DNA of 64,000 bases, from NCBI RefSeq assembly GCF_022953055.1, contig NZ_JALJEJ010000011.1:78371-142370 (forward strand). The letters run 5' to 3'. Source of the DNA: Mucilaginibacter straminoryzae (lineage in GTDB: Bacteria > Bacteroidota > Bacteroidia > Sphingobacteriales > Sphingobacteriaceae). The position numbers were made by a program, and so were the translations under genes. The notes under the pieces were generated by a model. That model was given only the letters and a program-made list of their open reading frames with translations, searched no databases and was not told the DNA's origin. Positions 1-9,058 of the stretch are shown in pieces (positions within the stretch are counted from its first letter, which is position 1; every line of letters begins with the position of its first letter).

Positions 1-1549
1 ATCGTCGCTTATGCAGAACGGAAACCGCTTTAACCAGGGGCGAAACATTTATAGTAATGCTGAGCTGAGTTACGAGATAGATACGCTGAACCTGTTATCC
101 GGAAGTTTTAATTCCTATAAATTCAGTTTCGACCGTAACAGTTATCAGCTGTCCTTTCAACCGGGGCTTACACCGTCTCTGAACCAGTCATATGCGCTTA
201 ATAACCTGGGAAATGGTTATTTCCGGGGAACGGAAGCTTCCCTGAATTATCAGTTGGGCTTCAAACGAAACAAAGATCAATTGCTCACCCTGTCTTATAA
301 ATACAGCAGTTTTGGCAACAAGCAGGATAATCAAAACACTTTCGAGCAAAAGCTCAACTATGGCCAGCCCGATTTTAATCAGCATAATAACGCTTCATCA
401 GACGAGCAGACTATCCAGCTGGATTACGTACATCCGTTTGATAAAAAGCTAACCTTTGAAACCGGTACAAAAGCTATCCTGCGGAAAAGCACCAGCGATT
501 TTAACAGCGAAGTGTTCGATAAGACGGCTAACGCATTTGTGCCCGATCTCACCCAGACCAACAACTTCGATTATCGGCAGGATGTGTACAGCGGCTATAC
601 ATCACTGCAATACAAAAAAGAAAAATGGTCTGCCAAGGCCGGTTTACGGTTAGAACATACCACGGTTGATGCCAATTATACTTCAATCGGCAGCGCGGCA
701 AACCAGGATTACAATAACCTGGTACCCAATATTTCCGTCATGCGTTCTTTCAAAAATAACAGCCTTAGCTTTAGTTTCTCCAATCGTATTTCGCGCCCGG
801 GTATCTGGCAGTTAAACCCTTTTGTCAACCGTGCTAACCCCAAGTATATCCAGGTAGGTAACCCCGCGCTGCGGCCGGCCGTGAATCATAATTTCGAGTT
901 AAACTATGATATATCCGGTAAGGGCAGTATTAATATGGGCCTGAGCTACACCTTCGCCAATAACACTATACAAAACGTAACAACTATCGGCGCGGACACC
1001 GTTAGCGTGAGCACTTATGATAACGTGGGGAAGAATAAAAGAGTAGGTTACAGTTTAAGCGTTAATTACCCGCTTACCAAAAAGCTTTCTGCCAATCTTA
1101 ACGCCCAACTGTTATTTATTGATCTGAAGGGTTTCTATAATAATATCTACTACCACAATAACGGTTTGCAGGGCTACACGTTCTTTAATGCCTCTTACAA
1201 GTTTACAAAAACCTTTAGAATGGGTGCCGATGTTGATTTTGATAGTCGTTACGTGATGTTACAAGGCAGGGACAACAGTTGGTTTGGTGAATCTTTGAGC
1301 GCTTCTAAAGATTTCCTGAATGAAAAAGCCACCTTATCATTGTATGTCAGCAACCCCTTCAAAAAGTTCATCAAAATTGATTTTTATTCCAAGACAGAAC
1401 AGTTTGAGCAGTTTAATTCCTTCTACAATTATTACCGTAACATCAGCCTCAGCTTTATGTATAAGTTCGGTAAGCTGAATTCAAGCATCAAGAAGAACCA
1501 GCGAGGTATCAGGAATGACGATACCAGCGGAGGTGGCCGCGGAAATTAA
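1..1549 (+). CDS. Outer-membrane beta-barrel (TonB-receptor-like) protein, 3' part
   Basis: The reading frame is open at the left edge, so only the C-terminal ~516 residues are present and the true start lies outside the window. The sequence alternates aromatic and polar residues in amphipathic strands (for example YRQDVYSGYTSLQYK, KAGLRLEHT, FSNRISRPGIWQLNPF), as in the outer-membrane barrel family OMP_b-brl_3 of Bacteroidota TonB-receptor-like proteins. It is a paralogue of the complete gene at 58904-61441: both share the RxxRP..LNPF..RANP..QGNP-like block and a glycine-rich C-terminus. Expected location is the outer membrane; the substrate cannot be told from sequence. Confidence 0.85.
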   Translation, partial: SSLMQNGNRFNQGRNIYSNAELSYEIDTLNLLSGSFNSYKFSFDRNSYQLSFQPGLTPSLNQSYALNNLGNGYFRGTEASLNYQLGFKRNKDQLLTLSYKYSSFGNKQDNQNTFEQKLNYGQPDFNQHNNASSDEQTIQLDYVHPFDKKLTFETGTKAILRKSTSDFNSEVFDKTANAFVPDLTQTNNFDYRQDVYSGYTSLQYKKEKWSAKAGLRLEHTTVDANYTSIGSAANQDYNNLVPNISVMRSFKNNSLSFSFSNRISRPGIWQLNPFVNRANPKYIQVGNPALRPAVNHNFELNYDISGKGSINMGLSYTFANNTIQNVTTIGADTVSVSTYDNVGKNKRVGYSLSVNYPLTKKLSANLNAQLLFIDLKGFYNNIYYHNNGLQGYTFFNASYKFTKTFRMGADVDFDSRYVMLQGRDNSWFGESLSASKDFLNEKATLSLYVSNPFKKFIKIDFYSKTEQFEQFNSFYNYYRNISLSFMYKFGKLNSSIKKNQRGIRNDDTSGGGRGN

Positions 1550-1561
1550 TAACTTTGCCGG

Positions 1562-1912
1562 ATGAAAGTTTACGGCATCACCAATTGCGATACGGTTAAA
1601 AAAGCGTTAACCTGGTTAAAGACAAACCATGTTGATTTTGAATTCCACGATTTTAAAAAACTTGGCGTAAGCGAAGAAAAGCTACAGGAGTGGAATGATA
1701 AGGCAGGTTACGAGAAATTTTTAAATAAGCAGGGCCTAACCTGGAAAAAGCTGGACGAACCCGTAAAGGCAGGTGTGAAATCTGCTGCGGAAGCCTTACC
1801 ACTGCTGCAAGAGAAGACCAGTATTATCAAACGCCCGGTGATCGAAGATGGCAATTTTCTTTATTTCGGTTTTGATGAAAACGTGTACCGCGAACACTTT
1901 CTGAAAAAATAG
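1562..1912 (+). CDS. Spx/ArsC-family (YffB-like) reductase-fold protein
   Basis: 116 residues with a thioredoxin-like fold. It begins KVYGITNCDTVKKA, the ArsC/Spx family N-terminus with a single cysteine (Cys9) followed by TVKK instead of a CxxC, as in the YffB/ArsC-like subfamily. The middle (GLTWKKLDEPVKA) and end (KRPVIEDGNFLYFGFDE) keep the family pattern of an invariant K-R-P loop. It starts 12 bases after the preceding barrel gene, so may be co-transcribed. Arsenate reduction is not implied because no ars genes are nearby; a glutathione- or thiol-linked role is only inference. Confidence 0.85.
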   Translation: MKVYGITNCDTVKKALTWLKTNHVDFEFHDFKKLGVSEEKLQEWNDKAGYEKFLNKQGLTWKKLDEPVKAGVKSAAEALPLLQEKTSIIKRPVIEDGNFLYFGFDENVYREHFLKK

Positions 1913-1986
1913 CGCGATATTTCTTTACTTTGCACGTTATACTCTTGCCTAAGCAATTGTAGACCTTTATTATTTTCAATTTTTTA

Positions 1987-3957
1987 ATGAGATATTTTAC
2001 GTTAACCAGCGTGATGCTGGTTTTTTTTGCGGGAATTAATTGGTGCAGCGGGCAGCAAATATCCATTTTTCGTGCAGATAACTCTAAATTCGATCATGTG
2101 GCGCTGTTCAATCCGCGCTTTTATACCCAGAACGGTAATGAATACCGTGCAGCTGACGGCGAACCCGGGCCGCTTTACTGGCAAAACCGGGCAGATTACC
2201 AGCTGACTGCAAAACTGGATGAAAAATTGAACCAGATCACTGGTAGCGAAATTGTTACGTATACAAATAATAGTCCGCAACGGCTGGATTTCCTTTGGAT
2301 GCAGCTGGATCAGGATACTTACAAGGCAGACTCGCGCGGTACGGCCATGGAACCCATCAGCGGTAGCCGTAACCATGCACACGGGCAGCTATTTGATGCT
2401 GGTTTCAAGATACAATCAGTAACGGTTAACGGCATTGCGGTAAAATACCTGATCAATGATGCACGGCTGCAACTGTTCTTAGCCAAAGCGATGGACGCAA
2501 AAGGCGGGAAGGCCACTATCCGGATCAATTATTCTTTCATCATCCCTAATTACGGGTCGGACCGTATGGGAATAGAGGAGACAAAGAACGGAAAGATTTT
2601 CACCATCGGCCAATGGTATCCGCGCATGTGCGTGTATGATGATGTGATGGGCTGGAACACCATTCCGTACAATGGCCCCAGCGAGTTCTACCTCGAGTAT
2701 GGCGACTTTGATGTGAACCTTACCGTACCTGCTTCGCACATGGTAATGGCGTCCGGCGAATTACAGAATGCGCAGGAAGTATACACTGCTACAGAGCAGC
2801 AACGCTGGGCACAAGCCGCCACGAGCGATAAAACAGTAATCATCCGTGGAGCGAATGAGGTGAAAAATGCAGCATCGCGCCCGCAGGGGAAAACAGAACT
2901 TACCTGGCATTACAAGTTAACCAATGCGCGCGATTTTGCCTGGGCGTCTTCACCGGCGTTTATTGTAGACGCGGCAAAGGTTAATCTGCCATCCGGAAAG
3001 AAATGTATCGCTACCTCTGCTTACCCTGTAGAAAGTAACGGGCATAACGGCTGGGAGCGATCAACAGAATATGTAAAATCTACGCTGGAATATTATTCAT
3101 CTAAATGGTTTGAATACCCGTATCCATATGCTTCTGCCGTGGGCGGCAGGGTAGGCGGTATGGAATATCCCGGCATTGTATTCTGTGGTTCTGAAAGCAA
3201 AGGAAAAGAACTTTGGCAGGTGAACGACCATGAATTTGGCCACACCTGGTTCCCCATGATCGTCGGTTCTAACGAAAGGTTATACGGGTGGATGGACGAG
3301 GGCTTTAATACGTTTATCAACGGCTTGTCTCAAACAGCTTTTAATAAGGGAGAATATGCAGATTCGGCGTTAGACTGGCAAAGCCCAAAAGCCTCGCATT
3401 TGCTGAACCCTAAAATGGAGCCGATAATGGCTACGCCGGATAACATCCCCGAGATTAATAATGGTACCTTACTTTACGAGAAACCGGCTGAAGCGTTGAA
3501 CATTCTGCGCAATCAGATCCTGGGTCCGGAACGGTTCGACCGCGCTTTTCAGACTTATATTCAGCGCTGGGCTTATAAACACCCAACGCCGGATGATTTC
3601 TTCCGCACGATGGAGAACGTAGCAGGTGAAAACCTGGGCTGGTTCTGGCGCGAATGGTTTATCAATAACTGGCAGCTGGATGTTGCGGTTGACCAGGTCA
3701 CTTACGTAGATAACAACCCTGCTAAAGGTGCCGTGATCACAATCAGGAACCTGGACAGGATGGCCCTGCCTGTGATACTGGAAATTAAAACTGTTAGCGG
3801 TAAGGTAAGTACCGTAAAGCTTCCGGTTGAAATATGGTCTACAGGAAGCAGGTGGACTTTCAGGTATAAATCTAACGAGGAAATTGAGTCGGTAACGTAC
3901 GACCCCAAGCATGTTTTCCCGGATTACAATACCGAAAATAATGTTTGGCACCAATAA
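1987..3957 (+). CDS. M1 family zinc metallopeptidase, secreted
   Basis: 656 residues with an N-terminal signal peptide (about 1-22, hydrophobic core then CSGQQ). The gluzincin motif HEFGH is at residues 415-419 and the third zinc ligand Glu438 lies 19 residues later in MDEGFNTF. The exopeptidase loop reads GGMEYPG in place of the usual GAMEN. It probably cleaves N-terminal residues from peptides in the periplasm. A paralogue of similar length, with HEIAH, is encoded at 19254-21122. Its start is preceded by a 74-base gap with an AT-rich promoter-like stretch. Confidence 0.93.
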   Translation: MRYFTLTSVMLVFFAGINWCSGQQISIFRADNSKFDHVALFNPRFYTQNGNEYRAADGEPGPLYWQNRADYQLTAKLDEKLNQITGSEIVTYTNNSPQRLDFLWMQLDQDTYKADSRGTAMEPISGSRNHAHGQLFDAGFKIQSVTVNGIAVKYLINDARLQLFLAKAMDAKGGKATIRINYSFIIPNYGSDRMGIEETKNGKIFTIGQWYPRMCVYDDVMGWNTIPYNGPSEFYLEYGDFDVNLTVPASHMVMASGELQNAQEVYTATEQQRWAQAATSDKTVIIRGANEVKNAASRPQGKTELTWHYKLTNARDFAWASSPAFIVDAAKVNLPSGKKCIATSAYPVESNGHNGWERSTEYVKSTLEYYSSKWFEYPYPYASAVGGRVGGMEYPGIVFCGSESKGKELWQVNDHEFGHTWFPMIVGSNERLYGWMDEGFNTFINGLSQTAFNKGEYADSALDWQSPKASHLLNPKMEPIMATPDNIPEINNGTLLYEKPAEALNILRNQILGPERFDRAFQTYIQRWAYKHPTPDDFFRTMENVAGENLGWFWREWFINNWQLDVAVDQVTYVDNNPAKGAVITIRNLDRMALPVILEIKTVSGKVSTVKLPVEIWSTGSRWTFRYKSNEEIESVTYDPKHVFPDYNTENNVWHQ

Positions 3958-4026
3958 AATGTTAAAAAGTGCTGCTGTAAAAACTACTGAAGGTTGAACA
4001 GGTTATACAAATAACTACTTTTACAT

Positions 4027-4704
4027 ATGAAACCTTTTATCTTAGCAGCAGCTCTTTTATTGATGGCCATACAGACCACTTTTGGCCAGTCCCTTAAAGG
4101 CACCGTGGTAGAAACCGGTAGCAATAACCGTTTGCCCGAGGCCTTTATCCGCAACATGACGAATAAACAAATTGCACTTACAGATGATAAGGGCAATTTC
4201 GAAATCCCGGCGCAAACCGGCAATACGCTCATTATCTCTTCCCCGGGTTATGTATCAGATACCCTTTACCTGGTCGACCTGAAGACACGGCAGATCCAAC
4301 TGACTACTCAGTCTATCGCCCTGCGCGAAGTGAATATCACCGCTTCGAGGAATTTCGATCCGCGGTCAGAATATCGCCAGGTATACCAGAACGCCAAGGT
4401 TTATGCGTTATCGCCATCTACCTGGTTCGGCAAAGATGCCAAGAACGCCCGCAGGCTGAAACACTACTTCGAACGCGAGGCGCAAGAGCGCCGTGTGGAT
4501 TCGGCTTTCAGTCGCGCTTATGTGGGTAGTATAATTCCGTTGAAAGGACAGGAACTGGATGACTTTCTGCTGATGTACCGCCCTTCTTACGAATTCCTGC
4601 GCAACAATAACGGCCCGAGCATGGCGGTTTACATTAACGATAGTTACCGTAAATACATGGCCCTGCCGCCCGAAAAGCGCAAACCGCAACGACTGATGCA
4701 GTAG
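4027..4704 (+). CDS. Carboxypeptidase-like regulatory-domain protein, secreted
   Basis: 225 residues: signal peptide (about 1-21, ending FGQ), then a CarboxypepD_reg-like beta-sandwich at about 22-100 (KGTVVETGSNNRLPEAFI, DDKGNFEIPA, SPGYVSDTLYL) as found at the N-terminus of SusC-type receptors, then a charged helical region of no recognised family. There is no barrel or plug, so this is a stand-alone form common in Bacteroidota. Function unknown; a periplasmic or outer-membrane-associated role is inferred. Confidence 0.8.
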   Translation: MKPFILAAALLLMAIQTTFGQSLKGTVVETGSNNRLPEAFIRNMTNKQIALTDDKGNFEIPAQTGNTLIISSPGYVSDTLYLVDLKTRQIQLTTQSIALREVNITASRNFDPRSEYRQVYQNAKVYALSPSTWFGKDAKNARRLKHYFEREAQERRVDSAFSRAYVGSIIPLKGQELDDFLLMYRPSYEFLRNNNGPSMAVYINDSYRKYMALPPEKRKPQRLMQ

Positions 4705-4795
4705 TCATTGATTTCCATTTTTTATCCGGCTGAAGCAGTGGTCGTTGTTTAGGTAGACAAGCACTCAACCTGCCGGATAGTACTTCACATTATTC

Positions 4796-5545
4796 ATGCA
4801 TTTCCCGGTAACGATACGGTTAGGCAGCTATATGCTGCCGGTTCACTTTATTTGTGAAACGCTTGCTTATACCATTGGCTACCGTTATTACGTGTACCTG
4901 CGTAATCATAAGCACGACGTCATCAGCGATCAGCATCGTATGGTCATTTTTATTGGCGCTGCCGTTGGTGGTTTTCTGGGTTCGCATATTTTAGGCGTGT
5001 TAGAAAAACCTTTGCTGTTACCGCAAATGAACCTGGTATATTTTATGGGGAACACTACCATCGTCGGCGGGTTGTTAGGCGGGCTGATCGGTGTCGAACT
5101 AACCAAAAAGCTAATCGGTGTTACGGTATCATCCGGCGATATGATGGTTTATCCGCTGATATTGGCGATGGTAATCGGGCGGACGGGATGTTTTTTGGCG
5201 GGTCTGGAAGATGGTACTTACGGTATCGCCAGCAACTTGCCCTGGGCCATAGATTTCGGCGACGGCATCAGGCGGCATCCTACCAACCTCTACGAAATTT
5301 TGTTCTGGCTGTTATTGTGGTGGGGTTTAGCATCTTTTGAACGCAAGCATCCATTGGCAGACGGCGCCCGGTTCAAACTAATGCTGGCTGTTTACCTTAT
5401 TTTCCGTTTTGCAATAGAATTCATCAAGCCGGATTATTTCCTGCCGTTTGGATTGTCTGTGATTCAACTCGCCTGCGTAGCCGGAATTTTGTATTATTAT
5501 CAAATATTTATCTATCCTAACCGGTTACTTAAACCTTATGCCTGA
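4796..5545 (+). CDS. Lgt-like (prolipoprotein diacylglyceryl transferase family) membrane protein
   Basis: 249 residues with about seven hydrophobic segments. Lgt-family marks are visible: GGLLGGLIG at 91-99, the GR-G motif IGRTGCF at 127-133, and HPTNLYE at 161-167. The position matching the catalytic-region histidine of E. coli Lgt (His103, in its HGGL motif) is Val90 here, so ordinary lipoprotein lipidation is doubtful. The gene overlaps the following radical SAM gene by 8 bases, which itself overlaps a small membrane protein, so the three form a translationally coupled unit. Inference: the protein handles a glycerolipid substrate, but not necessarily a prolipoprotein. Confidence 0.8.
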   Translation: MHFPVTIRLGSYMLPVHFICETLAYTIGYRYYVYLRNHKHDVISDQHRMVIFIGAAVGGFLGSHILGVLEKPLLLPQMNLVYFMGNTTIVGGLLGGLIGVELTKKLIGVTVSSGDMMVYPLILAMVIGRTGCFLAGLEDGTYGIASNLPWAIDFGDGIRRHPTNLYEILFWLLLWWGLASFERKHPLADGARFKLMLAVYLIFRFAIEFIKPDYFLPFGLSVIQLACVAGILYYYQIFIYPNRLLKPYA

Positions 5546-6938
5546 ACGTCCGTACATCTATTACGATTTTACCTTAAGCATTTGCTCTACCTGCCTGCGA
5601 CGCGTGGACGCCAAGATTGTGTTTGAAGATGGTAAGGTATATATGCTGAAGAACTGCCGTCAGCATGGTTTTGAAAAAGTACTGATTGCGACCGATATCG
5701 ACTATTATAAGAACTGCCGTAATTATGCGAAGCGCAGCGAAATGCCGCTGAAGTTTAATGCGGAAACCCATTATGGCTGCCCTTACGATTGCGGTTTGTG
5801 CCAGGACCATGAGCAGCATTCGTGCCTGACGGTAATCGAGGTAACGGATCGTTGCAACTTAACCTGCCCGACCTGTTACGCCATGTCTTCCCCGCATTAC
5901 GGGCGGCACCGCACACTGGAAGAAATAGAACAAATGCTCGACGTGATCGTAGAGAATGAAGGCGAACCGGATGTGGTACAGATCAGTGGGGGAGAGCCGA
6001 CAGTGCATCCTCAATTTTTCGAGATACTGGATATCGCCAAAAAGAAACCGATCCGCCACGTGATGCTGAATACTAATGGTATCCGAATAGCTAAAGATGA
6101 AGCTTTTGTAGAAAGACTGGCGACTTATATGCCTGATTTCGAGATATACCTGCAATTCGATTCGTTTAAGAAAGAGGCACTGGAACAACTCCGTGGCGAA
6201 GACCTGCGCGAAGTTCGGATGAAAGCCATTGAGCACCTGAATAAATATAACCTGTCGACCACACTGGTTGTCACCCTTCAAAAAGGCTTAAATACCGACG
6301 AGATCGGCAAGATTATCGAATATGCGCTTCAGCAGCCTTGTGTTAGGGGTGTAACATTCCAACCCACGCAACAGGCCGGCAGGTTAGAAAACTTCAACCC
6401 GGCGACAGACCGTTACACGCTTACCGAGGTGCGTACCGCGATATTAGAACAAACAAACATTTTTACGGCACAAGATCTGCTGCCTGTACCTTGTAACCCC
6501 GATGCCCTGGTAATGGGTTACGCCTTAAAGCTGGGCGGGCAGGTTTTCCCGTTAACACGGATGATCAACCCCGATGATCTGCTGGATAATTCAAAGAATA
6601 CGATTGTTTACGAGCAGGACGAAAAGCTGAAAGCCCACCTGCTGCACATGTTTAGCACCGGTAATTCGGTAGAGACGGCCAAGGAGCATTTGAAATCCAT
6701 TATGTGTTGCTTGCCCGAGATTGATGCGAGGGGATTAGGTTACGACAACCTGTTCCGGATCATCATCATGAATTTTATTGATGCGCAGAACTTTGATGTG
6801 AGGGCCATCAAGAAATCGTGCGTGCATATTGTGAATAAGGACATGAAGATTATCCCGTTTGAAACCATGAACCTATTCTACCGCGACGATAAAATTAATT
6901 ACCTGAACCAATTGCGTAACGAAATACCGATGTTATGA
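5538..6938 (+). CDS. Radical SAM enzyme of the tetraether-lipid-synthase-like type
   Basis: 466 residues. The radical SAM motif CxxxCxxC is at Cys106-Cys110-Cys113 (DRCNLTCPTCYA). Before it lie CxxC (16, 19) and CxxHG (40-44), a possible rubredoxin-like metal site, and CPYDCGLC (81-88) with Cys96, a likely auxiliary Fe-S site. The C-terminus has a CVHI...IIPFETMNLFYR block. As I recall, this cysteine layout is that of archaeal Tes (MJ0619-like) and bacterial membrane-spanning-lipid synthases. Overlap with an Lgt-like gene on one side and a membrane protein on the other fits lipid chemistry. The exact reaction is unknown; other MJ0619-like enzymes of unknown role share this layout. Confidence 0.85.
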   Translation: MPERPYIYYDFTLSICSTCLRRVDAKIVFEDGKVYMLKNCRQHGFEKVLIATDIDYYKNCRNYAKRSEMPLKFNAETHYGCPYDCGLCQDHEQHSCLTVIEVTDRCNLTCPTCYAMSSPHYGRHRTLEEIEQMLDVIVENEGEPDVVQISGGEPTVHPQFFEILDIAKKKPIRHVMLNTNGIRIAKDEAFVERLATYMPDFEIYLQFDSFKKEALEQLRGEDLREVRMKAIEHLNKYNLSTTLVVTLQKGLNTDEIGKIIEYALQQPCVRGVTFQPTQQAGRLENFNPATDRYTLTEVRTAILEQTNIFTAQDLLPVPCNPDALVMGYALKLGGQVFPLTRMINPDDLLDNSKNTIVYEQDEKLKAHLLHMFSTGNSVETAKEHLKSIMCCLPEIDARGLGYDNLFRIIIMNFIDAQNFDVRAIKKSCVHIVNKDMKIIPFETMNLFYRDDKINYLNQLRNEIPML

Positions 6939-7204
6939 CGGAACAACAACCACCCAAACAAGCTTCTGCAGATTTAAAAATACTGGGTTACAACCTGCTG
7001 ATTTTTGCTGTTTATACCATCGCATGCGTGGCCGCAGGCAAGGATAATATCTTTGTAGGTTTTATGGTGGCTGTGTTTCATTTCCTGGTATGCGTGTTTG
7101 CAGCTATCATCCAAAAAAAGTGGAGCTGGTTGTTGGCCGGCTTCCTGATCCTGGTGATCGGTTTCGGTACCTGCGTAAACGGATTTAGTATTAGCGGGCA
7201 TTGA
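6935..7204 (+). CDS. Small three-helix membrane protein
   Basis: 89 residues, start codon overlapping the stop of the radical SAM gene by 4 bases (ATGA junction), so probably translationally coupled. Three hydrophobic segments at about 16-34, 40-60 and 64-82. No family recognised. The neighbours suggest an accessory membrane subunit for the Lgt-like/radical SAM pair. Confidence 0.75.
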   Translation: MTEQQPPKQASADLKILGYNLLIFAVYTIACVAAGKDNIFVGFMVAVFHFLVCVFAAIIQKKWSWLLAGFLILVIGFGTCVNGFSISGH

Positions 7205-7291
7205 TGCTCCCGGGTTTTAACACATTTTAACAAATGCGTTACTTAAACCTTTAAGGGTAAACAGGCTCTATCTCTATAAATAACAATAGAG

Positions 7292-7774
7292 ATGAAAAAG
7301 TTAATTAAATTCACATTTATAGCACTGGCTGTTACAGGTTTTGCAGCAGGTGCACATGCACAAACAGTAACTACTGCAGACAGCGCTAAGGCAGCCCATC
7401 ATCGTGGCGGTCATCATGGTCATGCCGGCTTCGAGAAGTTCAAAGCTGTGCTTACACCAGAGCAGCAAGCCATGCTGAAGGCTAACCACGCGAAACAGAA
7501 AGAAGCCCGCAAAGCTTTCGTAGCTACACTGACACCAGACCAGAAAGCGATTATGAAAGACAAGACTTTAGAGCGGAAAGACAAGAAAGCTAAACTGCAA
7601 GCCAGCCTGACAGATGACCAAAAGAAAATGATGGCTGATAACAAAGAATTGCGTAAAACTAACCATAAAGCATTTGTAGCTACGCTAACCGATGCACAAA
7701 AGGCGAAATTGAAAGAACTGCGTAAGAACCACAAAGGTCACGGCCTGCACCGAGACAGCGAGCAAAAGTCATAA
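7292..7774 (+). CDS. Periplasmic Spy/CpxP-like LTxxQ-repeat protein
   Basis: 160 residues with a signal peptide (1-23, ending AHA), a His-rich stretch (HHRGGHHGHAGF, possible metal site) and a lysine-rich helical body with repeated L-T-x-x-Q motifs: LTPEQQ, LTPDQK, LTDDQK, LTDAQK. The eight-residue string KAFVATLT occurs twice, showing internal duplication. This resembles the Spy/CpxP family of envelope-stress chaperones, but the similarity is by motif only. Followed by a terminator at 7806-7836. Confidence 0.7.
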   Translation: MKKLIKFTFIALAVTGFAAGAHAQTVTTADSAKAAHHRGGHHGHAGFEKFKAVLTPEQQAMLKANHAKQKEARKAFVATLTPDQKAIMKDKTLERKDKKAKLQASLTDDQKKMMADNKELRKTNHKAFVATLTDAQKAKLKELRKNHKGHGLHRDSEQKS

Positions 7775-7805
7775 GGTTTATTGATTTCAGAGTTAAGTAC
7801 GATTG

Positions 7806-7836
7806 AAGCCGCGCGGGTAATCCGGGCGGCTTTTTT
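7806..7836 (+). terminator. Intrinsic terminator after the LTxxQ protein
   Basis: GCCGC pairs with GCGGC, interrupted by one mismatch, then CGG pairs with CCG around a GTAAT loop, followed by six T. It closes the upstream gene and separates it from rpsL. Confidence 0.8.
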
Positions 7837-7866
7837 GTGGAGTTTATTTCGGTTGATTACAGATTG

Positions 7867-7951
7867 TCATTTCGAGTGGAACGAGAAATCTTCTTCTCCA
7901 AACCAGTTAAGGAAGATTTTTCTCCGCCAGTTATCGGATCAGAATGACAAG
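7867..7951. repeat. Interspersed imperfect inverted repeat
   Basis: Begins TGTCATTTCGAG and ends CAGAATGACA, with GAAATCTTC and GGAAGATTT as inner arms, so the ends are inverted copies. Related shorter or decayed copies appear near 16312-16362, 49268-49348 and 56876-56915. This is an ordinary dispersed intergenic repeat type. It occupies part of the 379-base gap before rpsL; the rest of the gap holds a terminator and a promoter. Confidence 0.65.
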
Positions 7952-8076
7952 GTCGTTGAATACACTTGCCCCATCACTCGCACCTCTCTCCGCTCCGCCC
8001 TCCCCGCTTCCCCTTAACCTCCTCTTAATAACCCGGTAACAAATAACCACTTAGCTAAAAATCTTTTACCAAACCG

Positions 8077-8108
8077 CTTGATAATCAAAAAATAACTCTG
8101 TACTTTTG
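8077..8108 (+). promoter_or_regulatory. Promoter of the str operon (Bacteroidota type)
   Basis: The -7 box TACTTTTG at 8101-8108 fits TANNTTTG exactly. The -33 element is CTTG at 8077-8080, one base off TTTG, with 20 bases between. It lies 45 bases upstream of rpsL. Confidence 0.65.
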
Positions 8109-8153
8109 CAGTCCTTAAAATAAGGATAAAACTGTAACAAGAAAAAGGAAAGA

Positions 8154-8567
8154 ATGCCTACTATTCAGCAATTAGTTAGAAAAGGTAGAGTAGCTCTGGT
8201 TGACAAGAGTAAGTCACCAGCGTTGGACAGCTGTCCACAGCGAAGAGGCGTGTGTACCCGTGTATACACCACTACCCCTAAGAAACCAAACTCAGCAATG
8301 CGTAAAGTTGCCCGTGTGCGCTTAACAAACGGTAAAGAGGTGAATGCCTACATTCCGGGTGAAGGCCACAACTTACAGGAGCACTCAATCGTGTTGATCC
8401 GCGGCGGCAGGGTAAAAGACCTTCCTGGTGTTCGTTACCACATCATCCGTGGTGCACTGGATACTTCAGGTGTTAACGGCCGTAACCAACGTCGTTCTAA
8501 ATATGGTACTAAACGTCCTAAACCAGGTCAGCCAGCTGCACCAGTTAAAGGCGGTAAAAAGAAATAA
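8154..8567 (+). CDS. rpsL: 30S ribosomal protein S12
   Basis: 137 residues, the decoding-centre protein of the small subunit. The family signatures TTPKKPNSAMRKVARVRL and PGEGHNLQEHSIVLIRGGRVKDLPGVRYH are intact, with lysines at the usual streptomycin-contact positions. A short Lys/Pro/Gly-rich tail follows the conserved core. First gene of the str operon, with rpsG 20 bases downstream. Confidence 0.98.
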   Translation: MPTIQQLVRKGRVALVDKSKSPALDSCPQRRGVCTRVYTTTPKKPNSAMRKVARVRLTNGKEVNAYIPGEGHNLQEHSIVLIRGGRVKDLPGVRYHIIRGALDTSGVNGRNQRRSKYGTKRPKPGQPAAPVKGGKKK

Positions 8568-8587
8568 TTAAAGGAGGATAGTATACA

Positions 8588-9055
8588 ATGAGAAAGTCAA
8601 AACCAAAAAAGAGAATCCTTCTTCCTGACCCACGTTTTAACGACGTATTGGTAACCAGGTTTGTAAATAACATGATGTATGACGGTAAAAAATCTACCGC
8701 ATACGGTATTTTCTACAACGCTGTTGATATCGTTGAGAAAAAAATAAATGAGAACGGTCTGGAGACCTGGAAAAAAGCGTTGAACAACGTTATGCCAGCT
8801 GTCGAAGTTAAATCACGCCGTGTGGGTGGTGCTAACTTCCAGGTACCTACAGAGGTTCGTCCGGAGCGTAAAATCGCTTTAGGTATCAAATGGTTAATCA
8901 CTTACGCTCGTAAACGTGGTGAAAAAACCATGATGGAAAAACTTGCCGGCGAAATCATCTCAGCTTCTAAAGGTGAAGGTGCTGCCGTTAAGAAAAAAGA
9001 GGATACGCACAAAATGGCTGAAGCTAACAAGGCGTTCTCACACTTCCGTTTCTAA
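8588..9055 (+). CDS. rpsG: 30S ribosomal protein S7
   Basis: 155 residues, the primary 16S rRNA 3'-domain binder. It begins MRKSKPKKRILLPDPRF and keeps the family blocks MMYDGKKSTAYGIFY and GGANFQVPTEVRPERK. An unusually good Shine-Dalgarno (AAGGAGGA, 8 bases before ATG) decides the start. Downstream lies a 96-base gap filled by an octamer-arm hairpin before fusA. Confidence 0.98.
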   Translation: MRKSKPKKRILLPDPRFNDVLVTRFVNNMMYDGKKSTAYGIFYNAVDIVEKKINENGLETWKKALNNVMPAVEVKSRRVGGANFQVPTEVRPERKIALGIKWLITYARKRGEKTMMEKLAGEIISASKGEGAAVKKKEDTHKMAEANKAFSHFRF

Positions 9056-9058
9056 AAT

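Noticed and set aside
1562..1912. True arsenate reductase
   Set aside because: Only one cysteine of the family site is present and no ars genes are nearby.
7781..8017. A 78-residue frame before rpsL
   Set aside because: It spans a terminator and a dispersed inverted repeat.
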